From: Solirubrobacterales bacterium
Lineage (GTDB): Bacteria > Actinomycetota > Thermoleophilia > Solirubrobacterales > Solirubrobacteraceae
Direction: 5' to 3'
Assembly: GCA_019240655.1 (NCBI GenBank)
Contig: JAFAXX010000013.1
Coordinates: 1 to 48,959 of the forward strand
Length of the DNA stretch: 48,959 bases
Below, in pieces: positions 15,662 through 24,676 of this stretch (position 1 is its first letter; the number at the start of each line of letters is the position of its first letter). The notes beneath the pieces are model-generated. The model was given only the letters and a program-made list of their open reading frames with translations. It ran no database searches and had not been told where the DNA came from. Made by a program: the position numbers and the translations under genes.

Positions 15662-17263
15662 TCACTCCCACTCGATCGTGCCCGGCGGCTTGCTCGTGAT
15701 GTCGAGCACCACCCGCCCGACGGGGCGAATCTCGTTGATCATCCGCGAGGCGATCTGCTCGAGCAGGTCGTAGGGCAGCCGCGCCCAGTCGGCGGTCATC
15801 GCGTCGTCGCTGGTCACCGCGCGGATCACGATCACGTTGCCGTACGTGCGCGTGTCGCCCTGGACGCCCACCGTGCGCACGTCTGGCAGCACGCAGAAGG
15901 ACTGCCACAGCTCGCGGTAGAGCCCGGCCTTGCGGATCTCGTCCTGGAGGATCGCGTCGGCTTCGCGGAGCGTCTCGAGCCGCTCGCGCGTGGCCTCGCC
16001 GCCGACGATCCGGATCGCCAGCCCGGGACCCGGGAAGGGCTGGCGCCACACCAGCCGCTCCGGCAGCCCAAGCTCGGCCCCGACCGCCCGCACCTCGTCC
16101 TTGAACAGCGCTCGCAGCGGCTCCACCAGGTCGAACCCGACGTTTTCCGGCAGCCCGCCGACGTTGTGGTGGGACTTGATCGTGGCCGCGCCCGTCCCGC
16201 CCCCCGACTCGATCACGTCGGAGTACAGCGTGCCCTGGACCAGGTAGGCGACGTCCTCGAGCTTCGCCGCCTCCTCCTCGAACACGCGGATGAACTCGGC
16301 CCCAATGCGCTTGCGCTTCTCCTCGGGATCGCTCACCCCGCGCAGCCGGCCGAGGAATCGCTCCGAGGCGTCGACGGCGACCAACGGCACGCGGAAGTGG
16401 TCCCGGAAGGCGGCGATCACCTGCGCGCCCTCGTTCTTGCGCATCAGCCCGTGATCGACGAAGACGCACGTCAGCCGGTCGCCGATCGCGCGGTGCACGA
16501 GCAGCGCGGCGACGCTCGAATCGACGCCGCCGGAGAGCCCGCAGATCGCGCGTCCGTCGCCGACCTGGGCGCGGATCCGGTCGATCTGCTCGTCGATCAC
16601 CGAGCGCGGGCTCCACGAGCGCTCACACCCGCACACGTCGGCCAGGAAGTTGGTCAGCACCTGGTTTCCGTAAGGGGTGTGGATCACCTCGGGATGGAAC
16701 TGGATGCCGTAGACCTCGCGCGCGTGCGACTCGAACGCGGCCACCGGCGAGGCGGTGGAGGCGGCCAGCGCGGTGAACCCCGGCGGAGGCTCGAAGACGG
16801 TGTCGCGGTGAGACATCCAGCAGGTCTGCTCGGACGGGGTGCCGGCGAGCAGCCGCCCGGAGTCGCGCACGGTGAGCTGCGAGCGCCCGAACTCGCCCAC
16901 CTCGGCGCCCTCGACGCGACCGCCGAGCTCGCGCGCCAGCAGCTGCATCCCGTAGCAGATGCCGAGCACCGGGATGCCGAGCTCGAGCACCTCGCGCTCG
17001 AGCCGCGGCGCGCCGTCGGCGTAAACCGAGGCCGGCCCGCCGGACAGGATCACGCCCTTCGGCCGCCGCCGGGCGACCTCGGCGGCGCCGACGTGATGGG
17101 GCAACAGCTCCGAGAACACCCCGCACTCGCGGACGCGACGGGCGATCAGCTGCGAGTACTGGCCGCCGTAGTCGAGGACGACGACCTCCTCGGTGGCCGC
17201 CGCGGGGACGGCCTGGCTGGTGAGCGCCTCGGCCTCGGCGGTGGCAGGGCTAGTCGGCGACAC
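15662..17263 (-). CDS. guaA: GMP synthase (glutamine-hydrolysing)
   Basis: The 533-residue enzyme turns XMP into GMP. The N-terminal class I amidotransferase has the nucleophile Cys in GICYGMQL and the His/Glu pair in FHPEV. The ATP pyrophosphatase domain has the P-loop GLSGGVDSS, and the C-terminal dimerisation domain ends PPGTIEWE as in the family. The likely start is GTG 17263, which overlaps guaB by 14 nt; the longer upstream frame is guaB antiframe. Gene order guaB3-guaA couples the last two steps of GMP synthesis. Confidence 0.95.
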   Translation of the reverse strand: MSPTSPATAEAEALTSQAVPAAATEEVVVLDYGGQYSQLIARRVRECGVFSELLPHHVGAAEVARRRPKGVILSGGPASVYADGAPRLEREVLELGIPVLGICYGMQLLARELGGRVEGAEVGEFGRSQLTVRDSGRLLAGTPSEQTCWMSHRDTVFEPPPGFTALAASTASPVAAFESHAREVYGIQFHPEVIHTPYGNQVLTNFLADVCGCERSWSPRSVIDEQIDRIRAQVGDGRAICGLSGGVDSSVAALLVHRAIGDRLTCVFVDHGLMRKNEGAQVIAAFRDHFRVPLVAVDASERFLGRLRGVSDPEEKRKRIGAEFIRVFEEEAAKLEDVAYLVQGTLYSDVIESGGGTGAATIKSHHNVGGLPENVGFDLVEPLRALFKDEVRAVGAELGLPERLVWRQPFPGPGLAIRIVGGEATRERLETLREADAILQDEIRKAGLYRELWQSFCVLPDVRTVGVQGDTRTYGNVIVIRAVTSDDAMTADWARLPYDLLEQIASRMINEIRPVGRVVLDITSKPPGTIEWE

Positions 17264-18452
17264 CGACCGTCGCAGCCATGCCTGTCGCGCCCATGCCGAC
17301 GCCCTGTTCGCGCTGGAGCTGCTTGCCCTCGGTCTGTAGCGCCGGCGCCACCAGCAGCTCGGCGCGGTTGAACTCGGCGATGTCCCGATAACCGCAGGTG
17401 GCCATCGAGGTGCGTAGAGCGCCCATGAGGTTGAACGTCCCGTCGTTCTCCCGGGCGGGACCGCGGATGATCTCCTCGAGCTTGCCGTTCTGGGCGGTCG
17501 AGACCCGCGCGCCCCGCGGCAGCGTGGGGTGGAACGTGGCCATGCCCCAGTTGTAGCCGCGGCCGGGCGCCTCATAGGCGCGGGCGAGCGCGGAGCCGAG
17601 CATCACGGCGTCGGCCCCACAGGCGATCGCCTTGGCGATGTCGCCACCGTTGCGCATGCCTCCGTCGGCGATCACCTTGACGTAGTCGCCGGTCTCGAGC
17701 ATGTGCTGCGAGCGGGCGGCGGCGACGTCGGCGATCGCGGTGGCCTGCGGGACGCCGATGCCGAGGACCCCGCGCGTGGTGCAGATCGCGCCCGGACCGA
17801 CTCCGACCAGAACGCCCGCGGCGCCGGTGCGCATCAGGTGAAGCCCCGTGTGGTAGGAGGCGCACCCGCCCACGATCACCGGCGTCGGCGCCAGCTCGCG
17901 GATGAACTCCTTGAGGTTGAGCGGCGGGCGGGTCTCGTCGCGGGAGACGTGCTCGGCCGAGACCACCGTGCCCTGAATCACGAGGATGTCGAGCCCGGCC
18001 TCGAGGGCCACCTCATAGTAGGTGCGCACCTTTTGCGGGGTCAGCGAGGCGGCGGCGACGACACCGTGCGCCTTGATCTCCCGGATTCGCTGCGCGATCA
18101 GCTCCGGCTTGATCGGCTCCCGGTAGATGTCCTGCATCTCCCGCGTGGCGATGTCACGCGAGAACGTGCAGATCCGCTCGAGCTGAGCGTCGGCGTCCTC
18201 GTAGCGGCAGAAGATGCCCTCTAGGTTCAGCACGGCGAGACCGCCGAGCTTGCCGATGATCCCCGCGGTCTCCGGAGAGACGACGCCATCCAGCGCCGCG
18301 GCCAGCAGCGGCAGCTCGAACCGGTAGGGCCCGAGCATCCAGGTGACGTCGACGTCGTCGGGATCCCGGGTCCGACGCGAGGGGACGATCGCTATATCGT
18401 CGAACCCGTACGCCCTGCGGGCCTTCTTCCCGCGTCCAATCTCTACTTCCAT
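17250..18452 (-). CDS. IMP dehydrogenase family protein, GuaB3 type without CBS domains
   Basis: The 400-residue TIM-barrel protein has the IMPDH loop [11 protein letters not shown] with catalytic Cys224 and the phosphate-binding [27 protein letters not shown]. It lacks the two CBS domains inserted in canonical GuaB, and its Ala in place of Ser before the active-site Ile-Cys is a further difference. This is the actinobacterial/cyanobacterial GuaB3 group. Its position directly before guaA suggests it oxidises IMP to XMP here, although GMP reductase activity has to be kept open for non-canonical GuaB paralogues. TAGGAT lies 6 nt before the ATG. Confidence 0.88.
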   Translation of the reverse strand: MEVEIGRGKKARRAYGFDDIAIVPSRRTRDPDDVDVTWMLGPYRFELPLLAAALDGVVSPETAGIIGKLGGLAVLNLEGIFCRYEDADAQLERICTFSRDIATREMQDIYREPIKPELIAQRIREIKAHGVVAAASLTPQKVRTYYEVALEAGLDILVIQGTVVSAEHVSRDETRPPLNLKEFIRELAPTPVIVGGCASYHTGLHLMRTGAAGVLVGVGPGAICTTRGVLGIGVPQATAIADVAAARSQHMLETGDYVKVIADGGMRNGGDIAKAIACGADAVMLGSALARAYEAPGRGYNWGMATFHPTLPRGARVSTAQNGKLEEIIRGPARENDGTFNLMGALRTSMATCGYRDIAEFNRAELLVAPALQTEGKQLQREQGVGMGATGMAATVGVAD

Positions 18453-18458
18453 CTTCCC

Positions 18459-18464
18459 ATCCTA
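18459..18464 (-). promoter_or_regulatory. Candidate -10 (TAGGAT) before guaB3
   Basis: TAGGAT ends 6 nt before the ATG at 18452. The spacer GGGAAG is purine-rich, so it might instead act as a weak Shine-Dalgarno. Confidence 0.45.
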
Positions 18465-18550
18465 GAACGCGCCGCGGACGCCCGCGGTCCGCCGCCGGAG
18501 GCCACTGGGTGAGCACGCGATGGCGGCAACCATCGAATCTCTCGATCCTA

Positions 18551-18682
18551 GCAGCGGCCCCGTGGCCTCCCGGGGACTCCTGGCAGCGGCCCCGTGGCCT
18601 CCCCGGGAGCCTCGATCCTGGCAGCGGCCCCGTGGCCTCCCGGGGAGCCTCGATCCTGGCAGCGGCCCCGTGGCCTCCCGGG
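18551..18682. repeat. Four copies of a 24-bp core, period 32-38 bp, between pfkB and guaB3
   Basis: The core GCAGCGGCCCCGTGGCCTCC plus CGGG begins at 18551, 18583, 18621 and 18659. Later copies are joined by a spacer containing CTCGATCCTG. The repeats fill over half of the 254-nt gap. Confidence 0.9.
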
Positions 18683-18706
18683 AGTCCGCGGTACCAGCGG
18701 CGGTCT

Positions 18707-19666
18707 TCAGCGAATCTCGGCCGGGAGCTCCAGGCGCTCGGCCTCGACCTCGGCGAGCAGGCGCTCCACCCTGCCCTGGTCGAGCAGGCCGGCGCCGAAG
18801 TGCTGCGTCGATTCCGCCCCGCAGGCGACGCCGTAACAGAGGCACTGCACGGGGGACTGCTCCGCATAGCGCGCGGCCACGTAACCGGCCAGGAAGGCGT
18901 CGCCCGAGCCGATCGCCGAGCGGGCCTCCTGCTCCTCCACGCGGACTCGGTAGATCGCCGGGGAGCCGTCCTCGCTCACCTGCGCATAGCAGCCGTCGGG
19001 TACGGTCATGATCGCCTCGCCGGCCCCCAGCCGGACGATCTCCGCGACCGCACGGGCGCGGTCGTCGACATCGTTGAACTCGTGGCCGACGAGCTCCTCC
19101 GCCTCGAGTTCGTTGGGCGATACGACATCCGGGTCGGCCCGTACGCCGAAGCGGAGCGGGTCGCCTTCCGTGTCGAGGACCGTGACCACGCCGAGCTTGT
19201 GCACGTCGCGAATCAGGCCGGCGTACACGTCCGGCTCCACGCCACGCGGCAGGCTGCCGGCGAACACGCACATGCTGGCGCCCTTGGCCAGATACGTGAG
19301 CTTGTCCCGGAACAGCTCGAGCTCCATCGCGGTGACCGCCGGCCCGCGCTCGTTGATCTCTGTATGCATGCCGGTGGTCGGGTCGAGCACGGCGGTGTTG
19401 GTCCGCGACTCCTCGCGAATGCGGACGAAGCCGTTGAGAATCGCTTCGTCGTTCAGCGCCTGCATGATCCGCGAGCCGGTAGCGCCGCCGACCAGCCCGG
19501 TGGCGATCACGGGCTGGCCGAGCCGCTTGAGCGCGCGCGCGATGTTGACGCCCTTTCCGCCCGGCATCGTCGTCTGGTCGACCGTCCGATGCCTCCGACC
19601 GGGCGTGAAGTTCGGCACCTCGAGCGTCTTGTCGAGCGCTGCGTTGAGCGTGACGGTGATGATCAT
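18707..19666 (-). CDS. PfkB-family hexose kinase (1-phosphofructokinase-like)
   Basis: The 319-residue protein is a ribokinase-fold sugar kinase of the 1-phosphofructokinase/tagatose-6-phosphate kinase group. It begins MIITVTLNAALDKT, has the substrate motif MPGGKGVNIARAL near 34-46 and the catalytic base Asp256 in AIGSGDAFLAGY. It would phosphorylate a sugar phosphate, most likely fructose-1-phosphate or fructose-6-phosphate. No PTS genes are adjacent, so the substrate is uncertain. The start is fixed by an ATGA overlap with the upstream carboxypeptidase gene (19663-19666). Confidence 0.88.
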   Translation of the reverse strand: MIITVTLNAALDKTLEVPNFTPGRRHRTVDQTTMPGGKGVNIARALKRLGQPVIATGLVGGATGSRIMQALNDEAILNGFVRIREESRTNTAVLDPTTGMHTEINERGPAVTAMELELFRDKLTYLAKGASMCVFAGSLPRGVEPDVYAGLIRDVHKLGVVTVLDTEGDPLRFGVRADPDVVSPNELEAEELVGHEFNDVDDRARAVAEIVRLGAGEAIMTVPDGCYAQVSEDGSPAIYRVRVEEQEARSAIGSGDAFLAGYVAARYAEQSPVQCLCYGVACGAESTQHFGAGLLDQGRVERLLAEVEAERLELPAEIR

Positions 19667-21069
19667 CTTCTGGTTGCGGCCAAGGCCCGAGCGCGCTGAC
19701 GCCGAACCATGCCCGCTCCGACAGCCCCACCGATCAACAGAATGAGCACGAATAGCGTAAACGGTCGCTTGACCAGTGCCGTCGCGCGCGCCAGCGAGCT
19801 GACGGCGGGCACGGATTCGGCAAGCGTAAGCGGGATCGACGCCAGCCGCCGGCCGTCGGCGAGCACGAGCACCTGCCCGACGACGGCGTCGCGCGGCAGT
19901 GGGCCGGAAAGCGCCGCGGGGACATCGACCTGGGTGGTGAGCGCCGTCGAGCGCGGGAGGACCTGCTCGTAGGAGCGCGCGGCGATCACCGACACATGAA
20001 CGCGCGGGCGGTCGCGCTCGGCCGGGCGCGCCAGCACGGTGCCCGCTTGCACCGGCCGCAGGACGCGGAAGTTGGCCAGCCCCCAGCGCAGGAGGGCCAG
20101 AGTGCTCGCGTCGCGGGTGGCCTCGCTCGGCGTCCCGAGGACCGGGGCGACCAGCGTCATTCCATGGCCGGTGGCCGATCCAACGAGCACGTAACCGGCC
20201 TGGAGGGTATGGCCGGTCTTGACTCCGTTGATCCACGGGACGCGACCGACGAGATCGTTGCGGTTGCTGACCCGGCGGACCGGCCCCGTGGTCAGCGCGG
20301 CGCTCGGCAGCGCGACGGCGCGGGCAAAGAACGGCTCATGGAGCAGCAGATACCGGGTCAGCGTCGCGAGGTCGGCGGCGGTCGAGTAGTTGCCGGGTGT
20401 GTCGAGCCCGATCGGAGTGGAGTAGTGCGTATGGCGGAGACCGAGCTGGCGGGCGCGCACGTTCATCATCGCGACGAAGCTGGGGATCGAGCCGCGGCCG
20501 ACGTTGTAGGCGATGTCCTCGGCCGCGTCGTCGGCGCTCGGCAGGAGCATGGCCAGAAGCAGGTCGTGCACGGTCATCCGATCGCCCGGCACGAGGCCGA
20601 TCTGTGAATCGACGGCCGATGGGTAGTAGTCGTTCTGGACGAACACGGTCTGCAGCCGCCGCACACGCTCGAGGGTGATCAGCGCGGTCATCAGCTTCGT
20701 CGTGCTGGCGATCGGCAGCTCGCGGTCCTGTTGGTAGCCGTAGAGGAGCTGGCCGGAGCTCACGTCCATCAGCGCCGCGGCGCGGGCGGAAAGGGGCGGG
20801 GCCGGCATGGGTTGGGGGGCCGGCGCAGGTTGGGTGAAGGGTTGTGCAGTGGTGGGCACGGCGAGCTGGGTCGCCCCGGCCGCGAGCCCGGCCTCGAGCC
20901 CGGCCGCCAGGCCGGCCGCTACCGCGAGCGGAACCGCCCGCGCACGCAGGGCGAGCGCGACGACGGCCAGCGCGGAACAGACCGGTCCGAGCGCCAAGCG
21001 GAGCACCACCGAAGCCGACTGGCGCACCGGACCCCCCCGACCATCCGGAGGCCGGGGCGCGCCGCTCAC
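19663..21069 (-). CDS. D-alanyl-D-alanine carboxypeptidase, S11 family, membrane anchored
   Basis: The 468-residue protein has an N-terminal hydrophobic signal/anchor (about 20-68), a Pro-rich linker and a penicillin-binding S11 domain. That domain has Ser122-x-x-Lys125 (ASTTK), a second motif Ser178-Ala-Asp180 and Lys284-Thr-Gly286. A beta domain and a C-terminal membrane helix (about 440-458) with a basic tail follow. It trims the terminal D-Ala of peptidoglycan stem peptides outside the membrane. The Asp in place of the usual SxN Asn is a known variant. GTG 21069 overlaps the LysM gene stop (GTGA 21066-21069). A GLAAGLEAG-type Ala/Gly repeat fills the signal region. Confidence 0.9.
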   Translation of the reverse strand: MSGAPRPPDGRGGPVRQSASVVLRLALGPVCSALAVVALALRARAVPLAVAAGLAAGLEAGLAAGATQLAVPTTAQPFTQPAPAPQPMPAPPLSARAAALMDVSSGQLLYGYQQDRELPIASTTKLMTALITLERVRRLQTVFVQNDYYPSAVDSQIGLVPGDRMTVHDLLLAMLLPSADDAAEDIAYNVGRGSIPSFVAMMNVRARQLGLRHTHYSTPIGLDTPGNYSTAADLATLTRYLLLHEPFFARAVALPSAALTTGPVRRVSNRNDLVGRVPWINGVKTGHTLQAGYVLVGSATGHGMTLVAPVLGTPSEATRDASTLALLRWGLANFRVLRPVQAGTVLARPAERDRPRVHVSVIAARSYEQVLPRSTALTTQVDVPAALSGPLPRDAVVGQVLVLADGRRLASIPLTLAESVPAVSSLARATALVKRPFTLFVLILLIGGAVGAGMVRRQRARALAATRR

Positions 21070-21380
21070 CTTCGTAGCCTCAGGCGCTGGCCCGTCTGCA
21101 GGGCGTTCGGGTTGATGTTCGGATTCAGCGTCTCGAGCATCGGCAGCGGCACGCGCGTCTTGGCGGAGATGTTCGACAGCGTGTCGCCGGCCTTGACCGT
21201 ATACGTCGACGGCGAGCTCGGCGGCGGCGCGTGATGAGCAGCCTGAGTACTGGTGAGCGCCACCGGGGGCCGGTCGGCCGTCTTCTTGGTCAGCACCGGA
21301 TGCACGACCAGGTAGGTGGCCGTGATCGTCGCCGCGAGGGCGATCGGCGCCAGAAAGCGCCCAGGACTCCGTGCCGCCAT
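21066..21380 (-). CDS. Small membrane-anchored LysM protein
   Basis: The 104-residue product has one N-terminal membrane segment (about 9-28), a short Pro/Ser linker and a single C-terminal LysM domain (YTVKAGDTLSNISAKT to QTGQRLRLRR). It should bind the glycan strands of peptidoglycan from outside the membrane. It is coupled to the carboxypeptidase gene by GTGA, so the two likely act together in the wall. The ATG at 21380 is preferred because TATGAT lies 9 nt upstream; the open frame extends further but overlaps pyrF in a basic, non-protein-like stretch. Confidence 0.85.
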   Translation of the reverse strand: MAARSPGRFLAPIALAATITATYLVVHPVLTKKTADRPPVALTSTQAAHHAPPPSSPSTYTVKAGDTLSNISAKTRVPLPMLETLNPNINPNALQTGQRLRLRR

Positions 21381-21389
21381 CGCGCGCCG

Positions 21390-21395
21390 ATCATA
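21390..21395 (-). promoter_or_regulatory. Candidate -10 (TATGAT) for the LysM-dacA-pfkB group
   Basis: TATGAT, one change from TATAAT, ends 9 nt before the ATG at 21380, with no Shine-Dalgarno between. Confidence 0.5.
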
Positions 21396-21423
21396 CAAGC
21401 GCAGCAAGCGGCACGTTCCACCA

Positions 21424-22389
21424 TCAGCCCGCGATGCTCCACGCCAGCTCGCGCAATCGCGACGCCTCCGCCCGCGCCGCGTCGGCGGGATCGCCGCCGG
21501 TCCGCTCGTGCGCCGCGACGATGCCGCGCGACGCCGAAACCAGGCCGCCGGCTCGGCCCGGCGCGAACGCCGCCGCGAGATCCTGTACGTAGCCGCCTTG
21601 GGCTCCAACTCCGGGCAGCAGGAAGACCGTCTGCGGCATCGCAGCCCTCAGCGCCTCCAGGCGTTTCGGCGCGGTCGCGCCGACGACCGCCCCCACATCC
21701 GATAGTCCGGCCCGTCCAACCCCGCCCGAGCCGAGCTCGGCCACCATCTCGGCCAGTCGCTCGCTCACGAGGCGGCCGTCGGCCAGCCTCTGTTCCTGGA
21801 CGTCGCCCGCACCCGGGTTGGACGTGCGCACCAGCACGAAGAGGGCGCTCGACCGGTCTCGCGCCGCGCTGAGAAATGGAGCCAGTGAATCGGTACCGAG
21901 CAGCGGATTCACAGTCAGCGCATCGGCACCAATCCCATCCACGGGCCCATACGGCGTCGGAGTCACACCGAAGAAAGCCTGCGCATAGGCGGCAGCCGTC
22001 ACGTCGATGTCGCCGCGTTTGGCGTCGGCGATCACCAGCAGGCCCTGCTCGCGCGCCGTGGCGGCCGCGAGTGCTAGTGCGGCCCATCCCGGCGGCCCCA
22101 GCCGCTCGAAGCAGGCCACCTGAAGCTTGACCGCGACGCACTCATCACCCACTGCCGCCAGCGCCAGCCGGCAGTGCTCGAGCACCGCTCGGGCCGCTCG
22201 CTCGCCGGAAGGGGCCGACGGATCGACGGTCCCGTCCGCGAAGTAGAGCGCCTGTGGCCACAGACCCGCCGGATCGGGATCGAGCCCCAGAACCAGCTGG
22301 GACTCTCGCATGGCGACTCGGGCCGCGAGCCGGTCGCCGAAGTTCTCGGCCGCGAGGCCCGGTGACGACTCAGGCTCCCCGCCACTCAC
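21424..22389 (-). CDS. pyrF: Orotidine 5'-phosphate decarboxylase, type 2
   Basis: The 321-residue protein is the longer actinobacterial type of OMP decarboxylase. It has the catalytic signature VIADAKRGDI (Lys-x-x-x-Asp array), VKLQVACFE and LPGVGAQGG near the phosphate site. It makes UMP from OMP, the last pyrimidine step. It starts at GTG 22389; the first 26 residues are not conserved-looking, so the in-frame ATG at codon 27 (MRESQLVLGLDPD) is a possible alternative. No other pyrimidine genes are adjacent. Confidence 0.93.
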   Translation of the reverse strand: MSGGEPESSPGLAAENFGDRLAARVAMRESQLVLGLDPDPAGLWPQALYFADGTVDPSAPSGERAARAVLEHCRLALAAVGDECVAVKLQVACFERLGPPGWAALALAAATAREQGLLVIADAKRGDIDVTAAAYAQAFFGVTPTPYGPVDGIGADALTVNPLLGTDSLAPFLSAARDRSSALFVLVRTSNPGAGDVQEQRLADGRLVSERLAEMVAELGSGGVGRAGLSDVGAVVGATAPKRLEALRAAMPQTVFLLPGVGAQGGYVQDLAAAFAPGRAGGLVSASRGIVAAHERTGGDPADAARAEASRLRELAWSIAG

Positions 22390-22525
22390 CGCGAGCCCGC
22401 CGGCCCCGAGCGACGTATCGGCCGCGTCCGCCGGGTACGGTCACGGCGCTTTGCGGCCGTCGGCACGGTGGAGCCCGCAATCACGGCACCGTCCTGCCAT
22501 CGGCAGCAGGGAGCATCGCGCCGAT

Positions 22526-22798
22526 CTACTTGATCGCCTTCTTGAGCCCGGCGCCCGCGGTGAACTTCGGCACCCGAGCGGCCGGAATCTGAATCTTGTC
22601 CCCCGTGGCCGGGTTGCGTCCTTCCCGTGCCCCCCGCTGCGAGACGCTGAACTTGCCAAAGCCGGAGAAGTTGACGTCGCTGCCCCGCCTGAGCGCGTCC
22701 TGGATGGTCTCGAGGAACGCCTCCACTGCATCCGCTGCATCTCTCTTGCTCAACCCGGCGCGGTCGGCGACCTGGTCGACGAACTCAGATTTCGTCAC
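22526..22798 (-). CDS. hup: HU-family DNA-binding protein
   Basis: The 90-residue protein is a standard HU: VTKSEFVDQVADRAGLSKRDA at the N-terminus and the DNA-binding arm GFGKFSVSQRGAREGRNPATG. It bends and compacts DNA as a dimer and lacks the long Lys/Ala tail of mycobacterial HU. GTG 22798 is chosen over the upstream in-frame TTG because AAGGAGG ends 5 nt before it. A TGTTAG/CTAACA inverted repeat lies just upstream. Confidence 0.95.
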   Translation of the reverse strand: MTKSEFVDQVADRAGLSKRDAADAVEAFLETIQDALRRGSDVNFSGFGKFSVSQRGAREGRNPATGDKIQIPAARVPKFTAGAGLKKAIK

Positions 22799-22815
22799 TG
22801 CTCCCTCCTTCAAGG

Positions 22816-22839
22816 TGTTAGGACTTCTCGACGCTAACA
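22816..22839 (-). promoter_or_regulatory. Inverted repeat in the hup upstream region
   Basis: TGTTAG (22816-22821) and CTAACA (22834-22839) form perfect 6-bp arms 12 nt apart, between the likely promoter and the Shine-Dalgarno of hup. It could be an operator or a leader hairpin. Confidence 0.35.
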
Positions 22840-22990
22840 GGGTCCGCGGACGACCGGCACGCCCCGACGCCCGGCCGGGCCATTGTCATGCTGTCGGCCG
22901 CGCCGGCGCGGGGAATCGCGGCTTAGATCTACGCAAATTGCGGGTTTCGGGCAGAAGCCGGGGATCCGGGCCGGTGGCCACAATTCGCTC

Positions 22991-23131
22991 ATGGACCTCC
23001 GTCGCATCAGCTGGCTGGCGACCGTCGCGATCTGCCTCATCGCTGTGTTCGTCCTCGTCGTTCAGGGTTACCTCGGCTACGCGGCCGTCGCTTTTGCGGT
23101 CGCGGTGTCGGCGGCGATCAACCTCACCTAG
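22991..23131 (+). CDS. Tiny membrane protein, function unknown
   Basis: The 46-residue product has the N-terminal basic turn MDLRRISWL followed by two closely spaced hydrophobic helices (about 8-26 and 29-44), so it is probably an integral membrane hairpin. No family is recognised. CACAAT, a -10-like hexamer, lies 6 nt before the ATG, as for other leaderless-looking genes here. The frame extends upstream but the extra N-terminus is not membrane-protein-like. The strength of the evidence is the clear hydrophobic pattern rather than similarity. Confidence 0.5.
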   Translation: MDLRRISWLATVAICLIAVFVLVVQGYLGYAAVAFAVAVSAAINLT

Positions 23132-23295
23132 CCGCGGAGGCGACATCGGGCAGGTCCCGGGCACGGTGCCGGCCGGTCTCAGTCGCCGACCGCACGCCCC
23201 GCGAGGCAAGGAACGCTCGTGATGCACCGGGCAAAGCCTTCGACGGGCAGGGAGAGAGCGGCCGATGACCCGGCGGAGGTCCGCTCCAGCGCTCT

Positions 23296-23919
23296 TCAGT
23301 TGGTCTCGTCGGAGCGCGCGCGGCGGCCGTCACTCCCTCCGCGCAGCGATCGCACCAACGCCCGGACAGCATGCCCGCGGTGGCTGATCGCATCCTTCTC
23401 CGGATCACTCAATTCCGCCATGGTTCGCTTCCACCCGTCCTCGTCGACCAGGAAAGCCGGGTCGTAGCCGAACCCCCCGGTGCCTCGCGGCTCGGAGGCC
23501 AGACGTCCCCGGCAGTCGCCGTGGAACACGCGCTCCTGACCCGATTCGGGGTCGACCCAAGCGAGCGCGCACACGTAGCGCAGCGGACTCCCCGCGGGCG
23601 CCTCGCGCATCAGCTTGGCCAGATTCTCCTCGTCGCCCGCGTCCGGCCCGGCATTGCGGGCCGAGCGCACTCCCGGGGCGCCGCCCAGCGCCTCGGCCTC
23701 GATTCCGGAGTCGTCGGCGATCGCCACGCGGCTGGTGCCGCGAGCCGCGGCGCGCGCCTTGCCGAGGGCATTCTCGGCGAACGTCTCGCCGTCCTCGGGC
23801 GGGAGCACGACGTCGTCGGGCAGCGGCTCGACGTCGATCCCGGCAGGGGCGAGCAGGCGCCGCATCTCCCTGACCTTGTGCGGGTTGCGGGTGGCCAGCA
23901 CGAACGCGGAGCTCGGCAC
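23296..23919 (-). CDS. rdgB: XTP/dITP diphosphatase (RdgB/HAM1 family)
   Basis: The 207-residue protein removes non-canonical purine nucleotides (dITP, XTP) by cutting off pyrophosphate. Motifs seen are LATRNPHKVREM near the N-terminus, IADDSGIEAEAL, GFGYDPAFLVDE and SHRGHAVRAL. The usual PGVYSARYAG reads PGVRSARNAG here, a mild change. GTG 23919 lies 13 nt after the rph stop, and the rph-rdgB order is common in bacteria. The 164-nt convergent gap beyond its 3' end holds nothing I can identify. Confidence 0.92.
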   Translation of the reverse strand: MPSSAFVLATRNPHKVREMRRLLAPAGIDVEPLPDDVVLPPEDGETFAENALGKARAAARGTSRVAIADDSGIEAEALGGAPGVRSARNAGPDAGDEENLAKLMREAPAGSPLRYVCALAWVDPESGQERVFHGDCRGRLASEPRGTGGFGYDPAFLVDEDGWKRTMAELSDPEKDAISHRGHAVRALVRSLRGGSDGRRARSDETN

Positions 23920-23932
23920 CGAAGCGACCCGA

Positions 23933-24676
23933 TCAGTCCACCGCGGCGGTGACCGCGTCATCCTGGGCGGCGCGCAGCGACGCGATCCCGCCGGCGGCCA
24001 GCGCAAGCAGGTCGTCCAAGTGGGCGCGCGAGAGCGGCGTGCGCTCTGCCGTCGCCTGCACCTCGACCAGGCCGCCGTCCCCGGTCATCACCACGTTGGC
24101 GTCGACCTCCGCGGTCGAGTCCTCGGTGTAATCGAGGTCGAGCAGCGGCACACCGGCCACGATTCCGCACGACACCGCTGCGACGGTGCCGGTCAACGGC
24201 GCCTGCGGCAGCGCACCGCCGGACACCAGCCGCGCAAAGGCCAGCCGGAGCGCCACGAGGCCGCCCGTGATCGACGCGCAGCGGGTCCCGCCGTCCGCCT
24301 GCAGCACGTCGCAGTCGACATAGACCGTTCGCTCGCCCAGCGCCGCGAAGTCCACCACGCCGCGCAGCGAGCGACCGATCAGCCGCTGGATCTCGACCGT
24401 CCGGCCGTCGAGGCGGCCCCTTGTCACGTCCCGCTGCTTGCGCTCGCTGGTCGAGGCGGGAAGCATCCCGTACTCCGCGGTGACCCAGCCGCGCCCCGAT
24501 CCGGCGAGCCAGCGCGGCACGTTTTCCTGTACCGACGCGGTGCAGATCACCCGGGTCTCGCCCATCGAGATCAGCGCCGACCCGGCCGCGGTGCGCACAA
24601 AGCCGGGCTCGATCGCGATCGGACGCAGCTGGTCGCGCGCTCGGTCGTAGCTGCGCTGGACGGCGCCGGCGCTCAC
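23933..24676 (-). CDS. rph: Ribonuclease PH
   Basis: The 247-residue protein is a phosphate-dependent 3'-5' exoribonuclease that trims tRNA 3' ends. It has the family's IEPGFVRTAAGSALISMGETRVICTASV near the N-terminus, AEYGMLPASTSERKQR and the phosphate-site region GRTVEIQRLIGRSLRGVVD. It starts at GTG 24676, and that GTGA is the last of four copies of a repeat beginning at the murI stop. Confidence 0.95.
   Translation of the reverse strand: MSAGAVQRSYDRARDQLRPIAIEPGFVRTAAGSALISMGETRVICTASVQENVPRWLAGSGRGWVTAEYGMLPASTSERKQRDVTRGRLDGRTVEIQRLIGRSLRGVVDFAALGERTVYVDCDVLQADGGTRCASITGGLVALRLAFARLVSGGALPQAPLTGTVAAVSCGIVAGVPLLDLDYTEDSTAEVDANVVMTGDGGLVEVQATAERTPLSRAHLDDLLALAAGGIASLRAAQDDAVTAAVD

Noticed and set aside
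15125-17371. A 748-codon open frame on the plus strand opposite guaA
   Set aside because: It is antisense to a clear guaA, has Arg/Pro/His-rich shadow composition and no domain; long open frames are expected at this GC.
22390-22525. Possible hup terminator (CTGCC-GAT-GGCAG)
   Set aside because: Only a 5-bp stem and no T tract; too weak to call.
23132-23295. Convergent gap searched for tRNA, terminator or small gene
   Set aside because: No pairing arms, T-loop or protein-like frame stood out.
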